Below, piece after piece: positions 32,173 to 42,228 of a DNA stretch of 64,000 nucleotides. This DNA is from Scilla litardierei (Eukaryota; Streptophyta; Magnoliopsida; Asparagales; Asparagaceae): positions 155,840,714 through 155,904,713 of the forward strand of contig CM061142.1 in assembly GCA_030789695.1 (NCBI GenBank), in the 5' to 3' direction. The first letter of the stretch is position 1; every line of letters begins with the position of its first letter. The notes beneath the pieces were generated by a model. The model searched no databases. It was not told where the DNA came from and worked only from the letters and a program-made list of their open reading frames with translations. Both the position numbers and the translations under genes were made by a program.

Positions 32173-33250
32173 CTGCGATAACCTCATCCACAGTCTCGCC
32201 CTCCACTGCCGTCATCAGGTAAGCCTGCCTCCTCGGCTGCACGGCCTGCTGAAAGGCCTGCCTCTGCGGAGGAAGAGGCGCTCCACGACCTGCAGGTACA
32301 GGTGCTCTCTGTTGCAACGGCTGTGCGGCAACAGGATCCTTCCAAGGTATCTTAGAGCTCGGGCAGTCCTTCACAGCATGAGTAGGATCTCCACAAACTA
32401 GGCACTGTCCCAACATCTTCCTACACTGATCCTTGAAATGCCCGGTCTTGCCATAGAAATGGCAAGTCTTCACAATAGGCCCACCTAGCCTCTTGAACTG
32501 CACTGGCTGGGTAGGCTTGACCCCAGGCCTAGACGGCTCCATAGGCCTCTTCCCAGCTCCAGAAATCAGTCCTCTCTTCTGCTTTGCAATCTTCTCCTGT
32601 CTCCGAGCAGCTACCAGCAACTTCTGATACGACTCCATGTCCGACGTAGACACCAGACTCTGCAAGTCTAGAGAAAGACCCTGCAGAAACTTCTGAGCCT
32701 TCTCCTCAGCATCCTCTACCATCTTTGGCGCGAAGCGGCTCAATCTAGTAAATTCCTGGTGGTACTGGTCCACCGTCAGACTCCCTTGCTTCAGCTCAAT
32801 GAAGCGCTGCAACATCTCCCTCCTAGCAGCCTTCGGAAAGTACTCCTCATCGAATCTAGACTTGAAAGTAGCCCAAGGTATAGGGCTCACCAACAACTCC
32901 TCCTCGGCATCCCACCAATTTCGGGCATTATCCTTCAGCTGCCTCTTCACCAGATCAACCCATCCAGCCGGGTTGACCTTCGACATCTTCAGATTATCCT
33001 CGGTGTTCCTGATCCACTCCTCTGCAGCCAACGGTCCTTCAGATCCATCAAAGTACGTCGGGCCCAGCTCCCGGAACTGCTTCGCTCCTGGCTCATGGCG
33101 AGGAGCACTCTGAGTGTTCTGGAGCATGCCCTGCTGTACCTGCATCATCTGATGCATCATCCTCATGATCTCAGCATTGGTGGGCTCTCTATCAGGTACC
33201 TCAGCACGATTGGGCCCACTGCCAGATCGGGTCTGTCGTCGTCCAGCCAT
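32141..33250 (-). CDS. gag: Gypsy 2 gag, intact
   Basis: 369 codons from MAGRRQTRSGSG. Clearly homologous to the Gypsy 0 and 1 gag (GPTYFDGSEGPLAAEEWI, NWWDAEEELL). The first zinc knuckle reads CHFYGKTGHFKDQC, with the second Cys replaced by Tyr, which should weaken zinc binding. The second, CLVCGDPTHAVKDC, is intact. The ORF runs past a conserved GT donor (DEVIAG|GTAACTC, 32172) into a tail NSRSSCFFP, as in the unspliced form of the other two elements. An intact gag in an element without pol suggests selection for, or recent descent from, a functional gag. Confidence 0.9.
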   Translation of the reverse strand: MAGRRQTRSGSGPNRAEVPDREPTNAEIMRMMHQMMQVQQGMLQNTQSAPRHEPGAKQFRELGPTYFDGSEGPLAAEEWIRNTEDNLKMSKVNPAGWVDLVKRQLKDNARNWWDAEEELLVSPIPWATFKSRFDEEYFPKAARREMLQRFIELKQGSLTVDQYHQEFTRLSRFAPKMVEDAEEKAQKFLQGLSLDLQSLVSTSDMESYQKLLVAARRQEKIAKQKRGLISGAGKRPMEPSRPGVKPTQPVQFKRLGGPIVKTCHFYGKTGHFKDQCRKMLGQCLVCGDPTHAVKDCPSSKIPWKDPVAAQPLQQRAPVPAGRGAPLPPQRQAFQQAVQPRRQAYLMTAVEGETVDEVIAGNSRSSCFFP

Positions 33251-33372
33251 CTAATGACGTGGAAAACGAGCAAACAAATTAGACTCAAAGCTTAATGACT
33301 TGGATGTTGCAATTTATTTAATGGATATTCCGTTTATTATCATTGTTCCGTTAGTTCGCAATTGCAAGACTG

Positions 33373-33390
33373 GACCTGCATGGGCCACCA
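33373..33390 (-). other. Primer binding site, tRNA-Ile type (Gypsy 2)
   Basis: TGGTGGCCCATGCAGGTC on the minus strand, 8 nt from the LTR, identical to the Gypsy 0 site. Confidence 0.75.
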
Positions 33391-33741
33391 ACAAAACCTG
33401 TCACGCCCCGCTTCCCAAAAACGTGGAGGCGAAGCGTGAGAAGGTCCGCTCAGACTTGAAGCTACAAAGCCGCAAGTCCGATAAGCGTCAATCACTTTAA
33501 TCTGCAGGTCCTTGCAACGCGAAACGAAACAAAGATAACAATAACGAAAGAGACAAAAAGAACATCTCAGAATATCCATAATAATAAATCTCAACATCGC
33601 AGAAAAGCCACCAGGCTACAAATAAAAGAGTCTAAAAGAGGCCCAACATGGCCAACAAAAGTACAAAGTACGAAAACAGGGAAAAGGTGCAAGCACCGAC
33701 ATCTAACAGCAACCTAAAGCAAAAGCAAGTAAAATCAGTCT

Positions 33742-33849
33742 CTAAGACTGGTCTCCGGTGTCCTCGAACTCCTCAACGAACGTAGGCTCGGGCTCAACGT
33801 CAGCAAACACCTCGTCCTCAGCAACTGTCTCTGGCTCAGGGTCTAACAT
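33742..33849 (-). CDS. LTR micro-ORF, 35-aa acidic peptide (Gypsy 2, 5' LTR)
   Basis: Identical to 27812-27919. It lies in the leader about 490 nt upstream of the gag ATG (33250). Confidence 0.45.
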   Translation of the reverse strand: MLDPEPETVAEDEVFADVEPEPTFVEEFEDTGDQS

Positions 33850-34404
33850 GTGGCACCCAAAAGAGCAAGGGGCACATGTCAGCAAGTCTGGAAGACTTGT
33901 GCAAGTGAAACTGAAAGGTGGTAAAAGTAAAGCAACCTAGCAGTTCTAGCATGATGCAATGACATGGCAGTTTAAAGAAATGAGTGCAACAAGTAGGGTA
34001 AAGTAAAGTAAAGTACGAGCATGGCTTGACATTCACAAGACAAGTACAAGACAAGAAAAGTAAGCACCTCGTGCACAGAGATTCCGTCTTTTGGCTAGAG
34101 TGGCTGCGCGGGCCAACTCCTAAGCTCAAGCGAACGTTTATCCCTACCCCTCCACGTGTGTCGAGCCAGGGCCTTACCCCCGAACGGTAATGCTCGCTTC
34201 TGGACCACGAGCCAGGAAGTGTGTAAAAAAGTATGGCGTAGGGGTGCACCTAGCCCGGGACAAGCAAGTACAAGTATGTAGCGTGTGCTACGAATGCAAC
34301 ATTCAATGCATGGATGACATGACATGGCAGTTAAAGTAAGGCGTACAGGTAAGGAAAGTAAACGTGACAGTTTAGCATGCATGAACAACAATTTTAAGGG
34401 GTTG

Positions 34405-34581
34405 GATCTAGCTTCGTTGTCAAGCTAGATCATTTAGGTGACGGATCTAGTTTCGTTGTCAAACTAGATCAAGTAGGCGTCTAGCCAGCTATCATTTCAC
34501 TGACTAGTCTCTTTTACGCTAAAAGCAAGTAAGTGGCCTAAAAACATGGCCCTACACAAGAGTTGGCAAGTTTCACTTGCC
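34405..34581 (-). other. LTR hairpin cluster (Gypsy 2, 5' LTR)
   Basis: Same as 28475-28651, in the LTR copy that should form the RNA leader. Confidence 0.75.
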
Positions 34582-36537
34582 TGCAACTATCACTTCAAGA
34601 AAACACCGTCCAACGAGTCCAAAGTCACGATTCCTACATGCACGAGTCCACCGGCCTACATCCGTTTTATTAATCTTGATTAGTGATTTCTAAAACATTT
34701 AAAATACTTTAAAATACTGATTTTTAGTCTTTATTAGCATGCAATTGGGTTGGGGGTCCTAGGGGTGCAAAACGTTACCTCAACACGACGCGAAAGCTAC
34801 ACCGGCGTCGGGTAGCGACGCCGGGGGTTGGAATAAGAGAACGCGCTCCAAGTCCTGTTTCCAAAATAGATTCCTCGCTGGAAAATCAGAGAAAATATCC
34901 CGGGCGACGATTCCAGATTCCAAAGCTCGTACGTGCGACGACGGGCTACGACGTGCGACGACGTCGTACGCGGCAAGTCGTCGAAGAGAACGTACCAAAG
35001 TGGGGCCCACAGTAGTCCTAGGGACCTTTGGGGAACCCACAATAACTCCGGAGAACTTGGGGGGCCCACGGAGGCAAGCGGTGCGACGGATGCGGGGTTG
35101 CGACAAGTGGCCGTCGGTCGTACAGCTTCGGTGCGGGGATCTCCTTCGGTCAGACACTAGGGAACGGCTGTTGCAACGTTTGGGGGTCGGTCACGGCCTT
35201 GGTGCGGTCGTTTCCCTCGGTCAGACACGGTGGAGGCCTCGGTCAGGCGCTTGGGTGCGGGGTTGCAGCGTTGCAGCGATCGGGCGCTCGGTCACAGCGG
35301 GCGGGGCCTTCGGTCGGGCACGGAGCGGAGCGGGGCGACAGAGCGGGCGACAAGCGGGTCGGTGCGGTGCGGAGGGTCGGGCGGTTCTCTCGGTCTGACC
35401 GAGAGGCCCTATCGGTCAAGCGGGGGAACGAAGCGGCGGGGTTGGTGCTGCGGTGCGGAGCGACGAGAAAGCGGGCGGGGCGACCGGTCAGAGCGGGTGG
35501 ATGCGGGGGATTTCCTCGGTCGTGCGGGGTGCTGAACGTCGCAACGTTGCGACGATTCGTCGCAACGTCCAAGATGACTTTGGAAGAGGCTAGGGCTAAT
35601 TTCTTTGGAAAAATAGGACTTGCTAGGGGTTGCTTATATAGTATAGGGGGGGGGGGGTTGACTTGGTCTAGGGCTAAATCTAATAGGATTAGAATTCAAA
35701 AAGATTTGAAATTTGAATTTAAACTTCTCCAACCCAATCTAGGATTTGACCTGGTCCAAATGAGCTGGAAATTGGCTCAAAAATTCCTTAAAACGTTTAA
35801 AACTCAAATAAATTTTATTTGGCCGAAATTAATTGAAAAATAAATTATTAAAAATAATATAAAACTTGTAAAAATTATAAAAGTGGTCAAATAAACTCCA
35901 AAAATTATAAAATAAATATCGTGGTGTTCGTGGCGACGAATGTGAGCTAACTAAGAAGACGGATCTCAAATTCGACGTCGGACGACGAAACTAAAAATAG
36001 AAACGTCTCCCGTCAAAAGTGAAAATCGTCACGTCTCATCGAGTGAGTTTAAATTGTGGGAAAACGACTCGAGAAGTGTCGTTTCAAGGTAGTGCCACTA
36101 TTTAATACTCTCAGAGACGTTCGCAACGGCATATCACACAAGAGTGTTCACAATCAAATAAAGTCTAAAATAAACACGTGTACGGCCAAAAGCACGTGCA
36201 CGAACAACGCACAACGAAAAGTGGTCGTTACAGTCCGCACGAGAGTGGAGCTGTGAAGCCCCAAACCCGATAAGCGTCAATAAAACATAAACAGGTCCCT
36301 GTAACCACAAACAAAATAACAATAATAACACAAGGAGAGACAGAAATAAAATCTCATATCTCATAATTTGTCCAACAGGGAAAATTAAGTTCAACATCCA
36401 GAAAATCCACCAGGCTAAAAGAAAGAGTCTAAAGGCCCAGAACAAGGCCAACAAAAGCAACAACGTAACAAAGTATAGGTGCTACGCACCGACAACAAAA
36501 CAGCAGTCTAAACAAAAGGGAAAGTACAATGAAGACA

Positions 36538-36645
36538 CTAGGACTGGTCCCCAGTGTCCACGTACTCCTCGCCAAACACAGGCTCGGGCTCGGCGTCAGC
36601 AAACACCTCATCCTCCACAATGTACTCAGGCTCAAGGTCTAACAT
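36538..36645 (-). CDS. LTR micro-ORF, 35-aa acidic peptide (Gypsy 1, 5' LTR)
   Basis: Same length and frame as 20436-20543, with a substitution at residue 18 (Ala codon GCC here, Thr there). Confidence 0.45.
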   Translation of the reverse strand: MLDLEPEYIVEDEVFADAEPEPVFGEEYVDTGDQS

Positions 36646-37360
36646 GTGTCACCCAAAAGAGTAAAGGGGCACATGTCAGCAAGTCTAAAAGACTTGGGCA
36701 AGGAAACTGAAAGTAAGGCAAACTAACAACCTAGCAGTTATAGTATGCATGCCATGGCAGTTATAACATGAGTGCACAAGCAAGACATGGTGAAACAATA
36801 AGTACAAGAGAACAATTATCGGGACAAGTCAAGAGTAGCCAAGCTACTAACAATCTCAATCAATTCACTAGTCACATTTCAAGTTGTTTGTAGATGTTTA
36901 CGCCTTACAACTGAACGGTTTGGCGTTCACGCTGATTGGCCGCTTAACACTACCCCAAAACCCAGAGTTTACGCCTTACCACTGCAGTTGCTGATCGGGC
37001 AGACTCCCAGTTGATTGGCCGCTTAACTCTTACCCCCAATACCCACATGTAGACGAGCCAGGGTCCCTGCACACGTGCTCAGTAAATGAGCCAGGGTTGC
37101 CCCGCACAGGAGCTCGCATTCTAGTTCACGACTCATAAGCATTTGGCGTAGGAGTGCACCTAGCCGGAAACAAGCAATTCGGGCATGGCTATCAACCAAC
37201 ACATGGCCCGCTTCTGGAACACGAGCCAGGAACACAAGCATTGTAGCAAAGCTACGCAATCACGGAAACACTTAAAGGATGCAATGACATGACAATTAAT
37301 TTGCATACAGTTAATGGAAATTAAACATGACATGGTAATTGTGCAACATGATAAATGTCG

Positions 37361-37498
37361 GATCTAGCTTCGTTGTCAAGCTAGTTCCTAAATTTGCGCC
37401 TAGGCGAGTATCATTTCGTCGCCTAGTCTCTTTTACGCCTACAGCAAACAAATGGCCTAAAACATGGCGTAAACCCTAAGTGGCAAGTTTCACTTGCC
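37361..37498 (-). other. LTR hairpin cluster (Gypsy 1, 5' LTR)
   Basis: HP1 at 37361-37387 (9 of 10 pairs, loop CGTTGTC), HP2 at 37400-37426 (8 of 8, loop GTATCATTTCG), HP4 at 37482-37498. Confidence 0.7.
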
Positions 37499-38005
37499 TA
37501 GCACCGAGGATGACGATCACGAAGGGTTCGTCTCACGGATGCTAATCTACGGGGAAGTCGCTGTTATGGAGAAACAATCATCAAAACAACATTCATTTCA
37601 GTAGGGTTTCACAAAAACACAACGGGTTATGAAAACATTAAGAGATCGATTATTACCGTAGGAAACGGAAGAATGATGCTGAGCAACCACGGCGACGGAA
37701 GAAACGCTCCGGGGAACCTAGGGTTCAGATCTGGAAATGGATGGAGAAGTTTGGAGAAATAGGGTTTTGGGGGATTTTGGGGGTTTGATGAGATTTTGAG
37801 GAAGATGAGAGGTGGAATGTGTTAAGGGAGGGTTTGGATGATGGATTTTGGGCTTGGGATGAAGGAATAAGGGTTTGAGGTAGTAGGTGGCTCAATGGGG
37901 GAGAAACTAGGGTTTTGGGTCGTGAGGAAGGAGAAGAAAACGTTTGGGAGGGGTTTAAATAGGAAGGGCTGTCGGCTGCCCAGAAATTAGGGTTTTGGCA
38001 CTGAT

Positions 38006-38420
38006 TAGTCGGTCAGAGAACAACCACTGACCGACTAGTTTGGGAACTAGTCGGTCAGTTGACCAACGCAGACCGACTAAGTCCAAACAGTAACTCCTGT
38101 ACAGAAATAGGATTTAGATTTAGTCGGTCAAAGAACAATTACTGACCGACTAGTTCAACATCTAGTCGGTCGAAAGATGAACTTAGACCGACTAAGAACG
38201 AACTGTAACTGGTACCAAGAATAGTTGATGAGTTAGTCGGTTAAAGAAGCATTGCCGACCGACTAGTTTGCAACCTAGTCGGTCAACCAACGTTCTTAGA
38301 CCGACTAACGATAAACAGTAACTCCTGAGAAATTTAGAAAGCCAACTAGTCGGTTCAAGAAGGTTTTCCGACCGACTGGATCGTCATCTAGTCGGTCGGT
38401 GCCCCTTCTTACACCGGCTA
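38006..38420 (-). repeat. U3 array of TAGTCGGTC sites (Gypsy 1, 5' LTR)
   Basis: Alternating TAGTCGGTC/GACCGACTA sites upstream of TATTTAAA at 37954-37961. Better preserved than in the 3' LTR copy. Confidence 0.7.
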
Positions 38421-38690
38421 ATGAGCACCAAAAGTTCCGAAATGGAGCGCGAAGCTCTGGGATCGATTCCTAAGACTCCTAGGCCTGATCTAACAATAAG
38501 ATATGACCGATACGAAGCCCGTCACGAATGACTTACTCCAAAATCGACGATTCTAAGAAAGAAGCTAGAAAACACGACGAAACGATCGAAAATGAAAGTT
38601 ACGGAGACGAAAACCACGCATAAGGAGAAAATCCACCAAAACATATAATATAATATAATAAATCCAGATACATGAAAACCAGTCGTTACA

Positions 38691-39872
38691 GATCTATATG
38701 GAACAACAGGGTTTGTAAAAGAAGGAAACGAACATAAGGTTTGTAAACATCGTAAGTCCATATATGGTCTTAAACAATCCTCGAGGCAATGGTATATACG
38801 ATTTCAAGAAGTTATCTTATCAAATGGTTTTACCATGCTTGATGAAGATAACTGTGTATATATCAAGAGGATCAAAAGCAAGTATGTTATTATGTCTCTA
38901 TATGTAGATGACATTTTAATAGTCGGAAATGACAAGGGCTTTGTGATGGATATCAAGGCTTGGCTTTCATCAGTATTTGAGATGAAAGACATGAAAGAAG
39001 CCGCATATATCCTTGGAGTTAAGATTTCAAGGAATCGTTCGAAGAAATTTCTTTCTCTTTCACAAGAGACTTATATAAAGAAGGTTCTAGAATGTTTTAT
39101 TATGCAGGACTGTAAGTCCATTGATACTCCAATAAGCAAATGCAATAATTTATGTCTGAAGATGTGTCCTAAGAACCAAAAGGAAAAGGAAATTATGGAA
39201 AAAGTTCCATATTCCAGTGTAGTTGGTAGTCTTATGTACGCTATGATGTGTACAAGACCGGACATCTGTTTTGCCGTTGGAATGGTAAGTCGTTACCAAT
39301 CCAATCCAGGGAAAAAACACTGGAAAGCGGTTAAGAGGATAATGCGATATCTTAAAGGGACTACGGACTATGCTTTATGCTATCAAGGAAATGCCTTGAG
39401 GCTCGAAGGCTACACTTATGCTGATTGGGCGGGTGATCTCGATGAGCGACGATCGACCTCAGGACATGTTTTTCTACTCGGATCTGGTGCAATATCCTGG
39501 AGTAGCAAAAAGCAATCCTGCATCGCACTTTCAACTATGGAAGCTGAGTTTGTAGCATTTAGCATGGCGGTCCAAGAAGCTGTTTGGCTTAGGAGATTCT
39601 TAGACAAGCTAATTGATGCAAGTGACTCAGGTGCTGTACCAATATACAGTGACAGTCAAGCATCTATAGCCTATGTCAAAGATCCAAAATTCCATTGTAA
39701 GACAAAACACATTGATATCCGCTACAAATTTGCAAAAGACTATGATAAGAACAAGAAGATAGACATAAGGTACATATCTACGCATGAGATGATAGCGGAT
39801 CCGCTTACGAAGGCAATCCCCAGAGATGTGTTTTACAAACACTTATCATCTCAAGGATTGCGTAAGAGCTGA
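38691..39872 (+). pseudogene. Copia A reverse transcriptase C-terminal half and RNase H
   Basis: Continues the RT cut at 20087; the first bases (GATCT) are the Gypsy 1 target duplication. KSIYGLKQSSRQWY, catalytic SLYVDDILIVG, and AAYILGVKI of RVT_2 are followed by SLMYAMMCTRPDI, then copia RNase H: YADWAGDLDERRSTSG, WSSKKQSCIALSTMEAEFVA, DSQASIAYVKDPKFH, KHIDIRY, ADPLTKAIPRDVF. The frame is open to the stop at 39872, so this half is intact and only the split and the upstream lesions disable it. Confidence 0.93.
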
Positions 39873-40883
39873 GTTGTATCAATGTATTCCCATGTCTATG
39901 AAAGATCAAATTTAATAAAAGAATAAGTTCTTTTCGACATTGCATATGAGTTTATTGAAAATGTTTATGTACATTTCTTTTAAATCTCAGCTGGATTTTT
40001 TAGTATGTCGGACAGATTGAGGTTGGCTCTCTCACATGAGCAACCGCCTTTATTCTATCAGACGGATAAGATAAAGATGAGACCTGTTTAAAGTCAAAAT
40101 CATCAGACGGATGATTTAGAGTCATGACTTAAACAAAATGGTCGTATGGAAGATCTGCATCATATGGATGCTTACAAAAGATCTAAGAAGATTTTTGAAA
40201 TCGTATCTGTCGTATGCGGGATGTGGGTCCAGGAGATCAATGAGTAGTAAAAGGGACTCAAAGTCAGACATTGTGGTGTCTGACCATCATCCTTACAACA
40301 TCATTAAGACATACGCTCCCTGGGAAAGGAGTGATGTTGTAATACGTATTCATACTACGTATGCATTTGACCATTGGGTTAGAATAGTAATTGTGTTTAC
40401 TATTATGTGAGACCCAAAGACCACATGGGTCTTAACTTCTTACCCTTATGGACTCTAATTGGTTCCTTTAGATTTGACTAGGTGATCGCTATCTTAGCAT
40501 GTTGCTTATGGACTATGGTCATTCGGTCCAGCGGGGCATGTTAGAAAAGCGAGTCAAGTCAAGATCGAAAGGAGCAAGAAGAGGAAGATTAATTTTATAT
40601 TCACATTTGGACTTTAGAGATTCAAAGCTGGCCAACCAATTGTAATCCAGATGGGATTCAATTGTTGAATATAAAGTATAAGAAATGTGAAGAAATAATC
40701 TAGGGTAAAACATGCGTTGATCTACTCAACTTTCCACCCCAAAAAGTGTTGTGTATCTCTAACAAGTGCACAACAGCGGACTCTATGCGCATGACGGTCA
40801 CATGGTCTATTTCTCGGTATGATAAATAGAAGAACTAAATGAAAAGATGTTTCCTTACAATCCCCTCAAGTGTGAGTGGGAGA
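39873..40883 (+). other. Copia A 3' untranslated region and polypurine tract
   Basis: About 1 kb with no convincing ORF, ending in GTGTGAGTGGGAGA just before the 3' LTR start TGTTGGATATGG. Confidence 0.75.
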
Positions 40884-41405
40884 TGTTGGATATGGACGAC
40901 ATGTATACACCCATGAGGGGATGTATGAGGGTATACGGACCTCAGATGTCGCGTGCATGAAAGCGTGCACGAAGGGAACCTTTTCACATGTGAAAAGGAC
41001 CACTCGATAAGTGGAAAAAGTCACTTTATAAGTGCATAAAGACACTTGATAAGTGCATAAGGAAGAGGATAAGGAAATGTGCTAATATAGGCTAATAAGC
41101 TTATATATGGTTATTTCCTACAATAACTACCCCTTAGGCCTATAAATAGGACTCAAAGGTAAGGCTTTTTAGGCTAATCCTTCATGCCATAAGTTTGCAT
41201 AAGGCAATCTTCTTTCCTCTTCTCCCTTCCATTAAAGTTCTTCATCCAAGTAGAGATTTAGACGGTGAAACGCTGCTCCGATCCTCTGTGACAAAGTACC
41301 GACCGTTGTGGCGAATCCAAGGGCAAAGTTCAGAGACTACAGCACATCGTACGCTAACGTAAGTCTCTCCTTCGATCCTCCATCATCGCATGATGGGATC
41401 CTATA
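40884..41405 (+). repeat. Copia A 3' LTR
   Basis: 522 bp, same length as the 5' LTR, with scattered differences (for example around 40964-40988). TATAAATA at 41141-41148. The last dinucleotide is TA instead of CA. Confidence 0.9.
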
Positions 41406-42188
41406 GCTCCATCCTCATTGTGCGAAGCACCAAGCAAAGCTACATGGCCACAACATCCTAGTCCCATTCACATTCAAGGCCGCAACATATCCAAGGGTAC
41501 TTTTTCAACCATTGCACAAGTCATCAATAAGGGAAGCCATCCATATATTGCGCAACACAAAATGAAGTATCCATCCATAGTTGCGCAAGTGTCATCAAGG
41601 GTGTCCATCACAAGGCAGTAACTTCATCAAGGGGGCTTGCTTAGATCATCATCCAAAGAGGAGGACGTGACGTTGGCGACTTCATCCTGTCAGATACGAT
41701 CTGACCTGTGCTGATTGACAGAGACGACTACCGCTACAGAAACTGAGATTTTCTAAACTCTTTAGTATTTTATTTGTGTAGTAGTAGCAATCTTTGTAGG
41801 GAAAACTTTACCGTACTTGTGTTTTGGGGTCTTGTTTAGTATGGGACTAGACAAGGGGGTCTTGACGAGTTGGGGCTTATCAAGACGAAGCATTTACTAG
41901 GTTGATAGTGTTTTGCACTCGGGGAGTGTGGTACGAACTAAGTGAGAGTCGAGTTAGGGCCCATAGTTTATTGTAGTTGTGCAAAGAACCATATAAATGC
42001 TAGTATCTACTTGGGGCTGGACGTAGGTCGTGGGTCTGACTGAACCAGGGTAAATCTGTTGCATACTCTGTGATGGTTTATTATTTACTCTGCATCTGCT
42101 ATAACTGCCTATGATTGCTCGTGGGTTGCACGAGAATTTTTATTAGCCTATTCATCCCCCCTCTAGGCTTAGATCCATATACAATAAG

Positions 42189-42200
42189 TGGTATCAAAGC
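42189..42200 (+). other. Primer binding site, tRNA-iMet type (Copia B)
   Basis: TGGTATCAAAGC, one mismatch to the initiator tRNA complement, 5 nt after the LTR end ATACA. Confidence 0.8.
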
Positions 42201-42228
42201 AGGTTAGAGGATCTAGGCTAGATTGACC

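Larger units (their letters stand above)
27469..36232 (-). mobile_element. Gypsy 2, young gag-only (non-autonomous) gypsy element
   Basis: LTRs of 2830 bp (27469-30298) and 2834 bp (33399-36232). By eye they differ by about three substitutions and a G-run length. Perfect target duplication GTCCG (27464-27468 and 36233-36237). The internal region (30299-33398) has a tRNA-Ile-type primer site, an intact gag and a polypurine tract, but no protease, RT or integrase. It is the youngest layer of the nest and must have used enzymes from another element. Confidence 0.93.
33399..36232 (-). repeat. Gypsy 2 5' LTR
   Basis: Near-identical to the left copy (offset 5930). The differences seen are near 33645, 33871 and 34637, plus a longer G run near 35650. 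TATA box at 35633-35640. Confidence 0.92.
20088..38690 (-). mobile_element. Gypsy 1, chromovirus with pol lesions, split by Gypsy 2
   Basis: LTRs of 2502 bp (20088-22589) and 2501 bp (27421-27468 plus 36238-38690), target duplication GATCT (20083-20087 and 38691-38695). It belongs to the same family as Gypsy 0, with gag intact and pol carrying a 1-bp deletion and several stops. Visible LTR differences make it older than Gypsy 0 and Gypsy 2. It is nested in the Copia A RT and itself hosts Gypsy 2. Confidence 0.92.
27421..38690 (-). repeat. Gypsy 1 5' LTR, in two pieces
   Basis: Pieces 27421-27468 and 36238-38690, interrupted by Gypsy 2. It carries TATTTAAA at 37954-37961, the motif array at 38006-38420, hairpins at 37361-37498 and the micro-ORF at 36538-36645. 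Confidence 0.9.
15121..41405 (+). mobile_element. Copia A, Ty1/copia element split by Gypsy 1
   Basis: Two 522-bp LTRs (15121-15642 and 40884-41405), flanked by ACTCC (15116-15120) and GCTCC (41406-41410), a 5-bp duplication with one change. The element has a full coding order (gag, protease, integrase, RT, RNase H) with several stops and at least two frameshifts, so it is inactive. Without Gypsy 1 it is about 7.7 kb. The LTRs differ at several sites. It is inserted in the Copia B left LTR. Confidence 0.92.
4456..42183 (+). repeat. Copia B 5' LTR, in three pieces
   Basis: The pieces are 4456-4690, 14438-15120 and 41411-42183, separated by Gypsy 0 and Copia A. They align in order with the right LTR (45760-46657 and 48466-49257), which also gives the empty-site sequence for both insertions. 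TATATAAA lies at 14757-14764. Visible mismatches between the two LTRs make this an old insertion. Confidence 0.85.
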
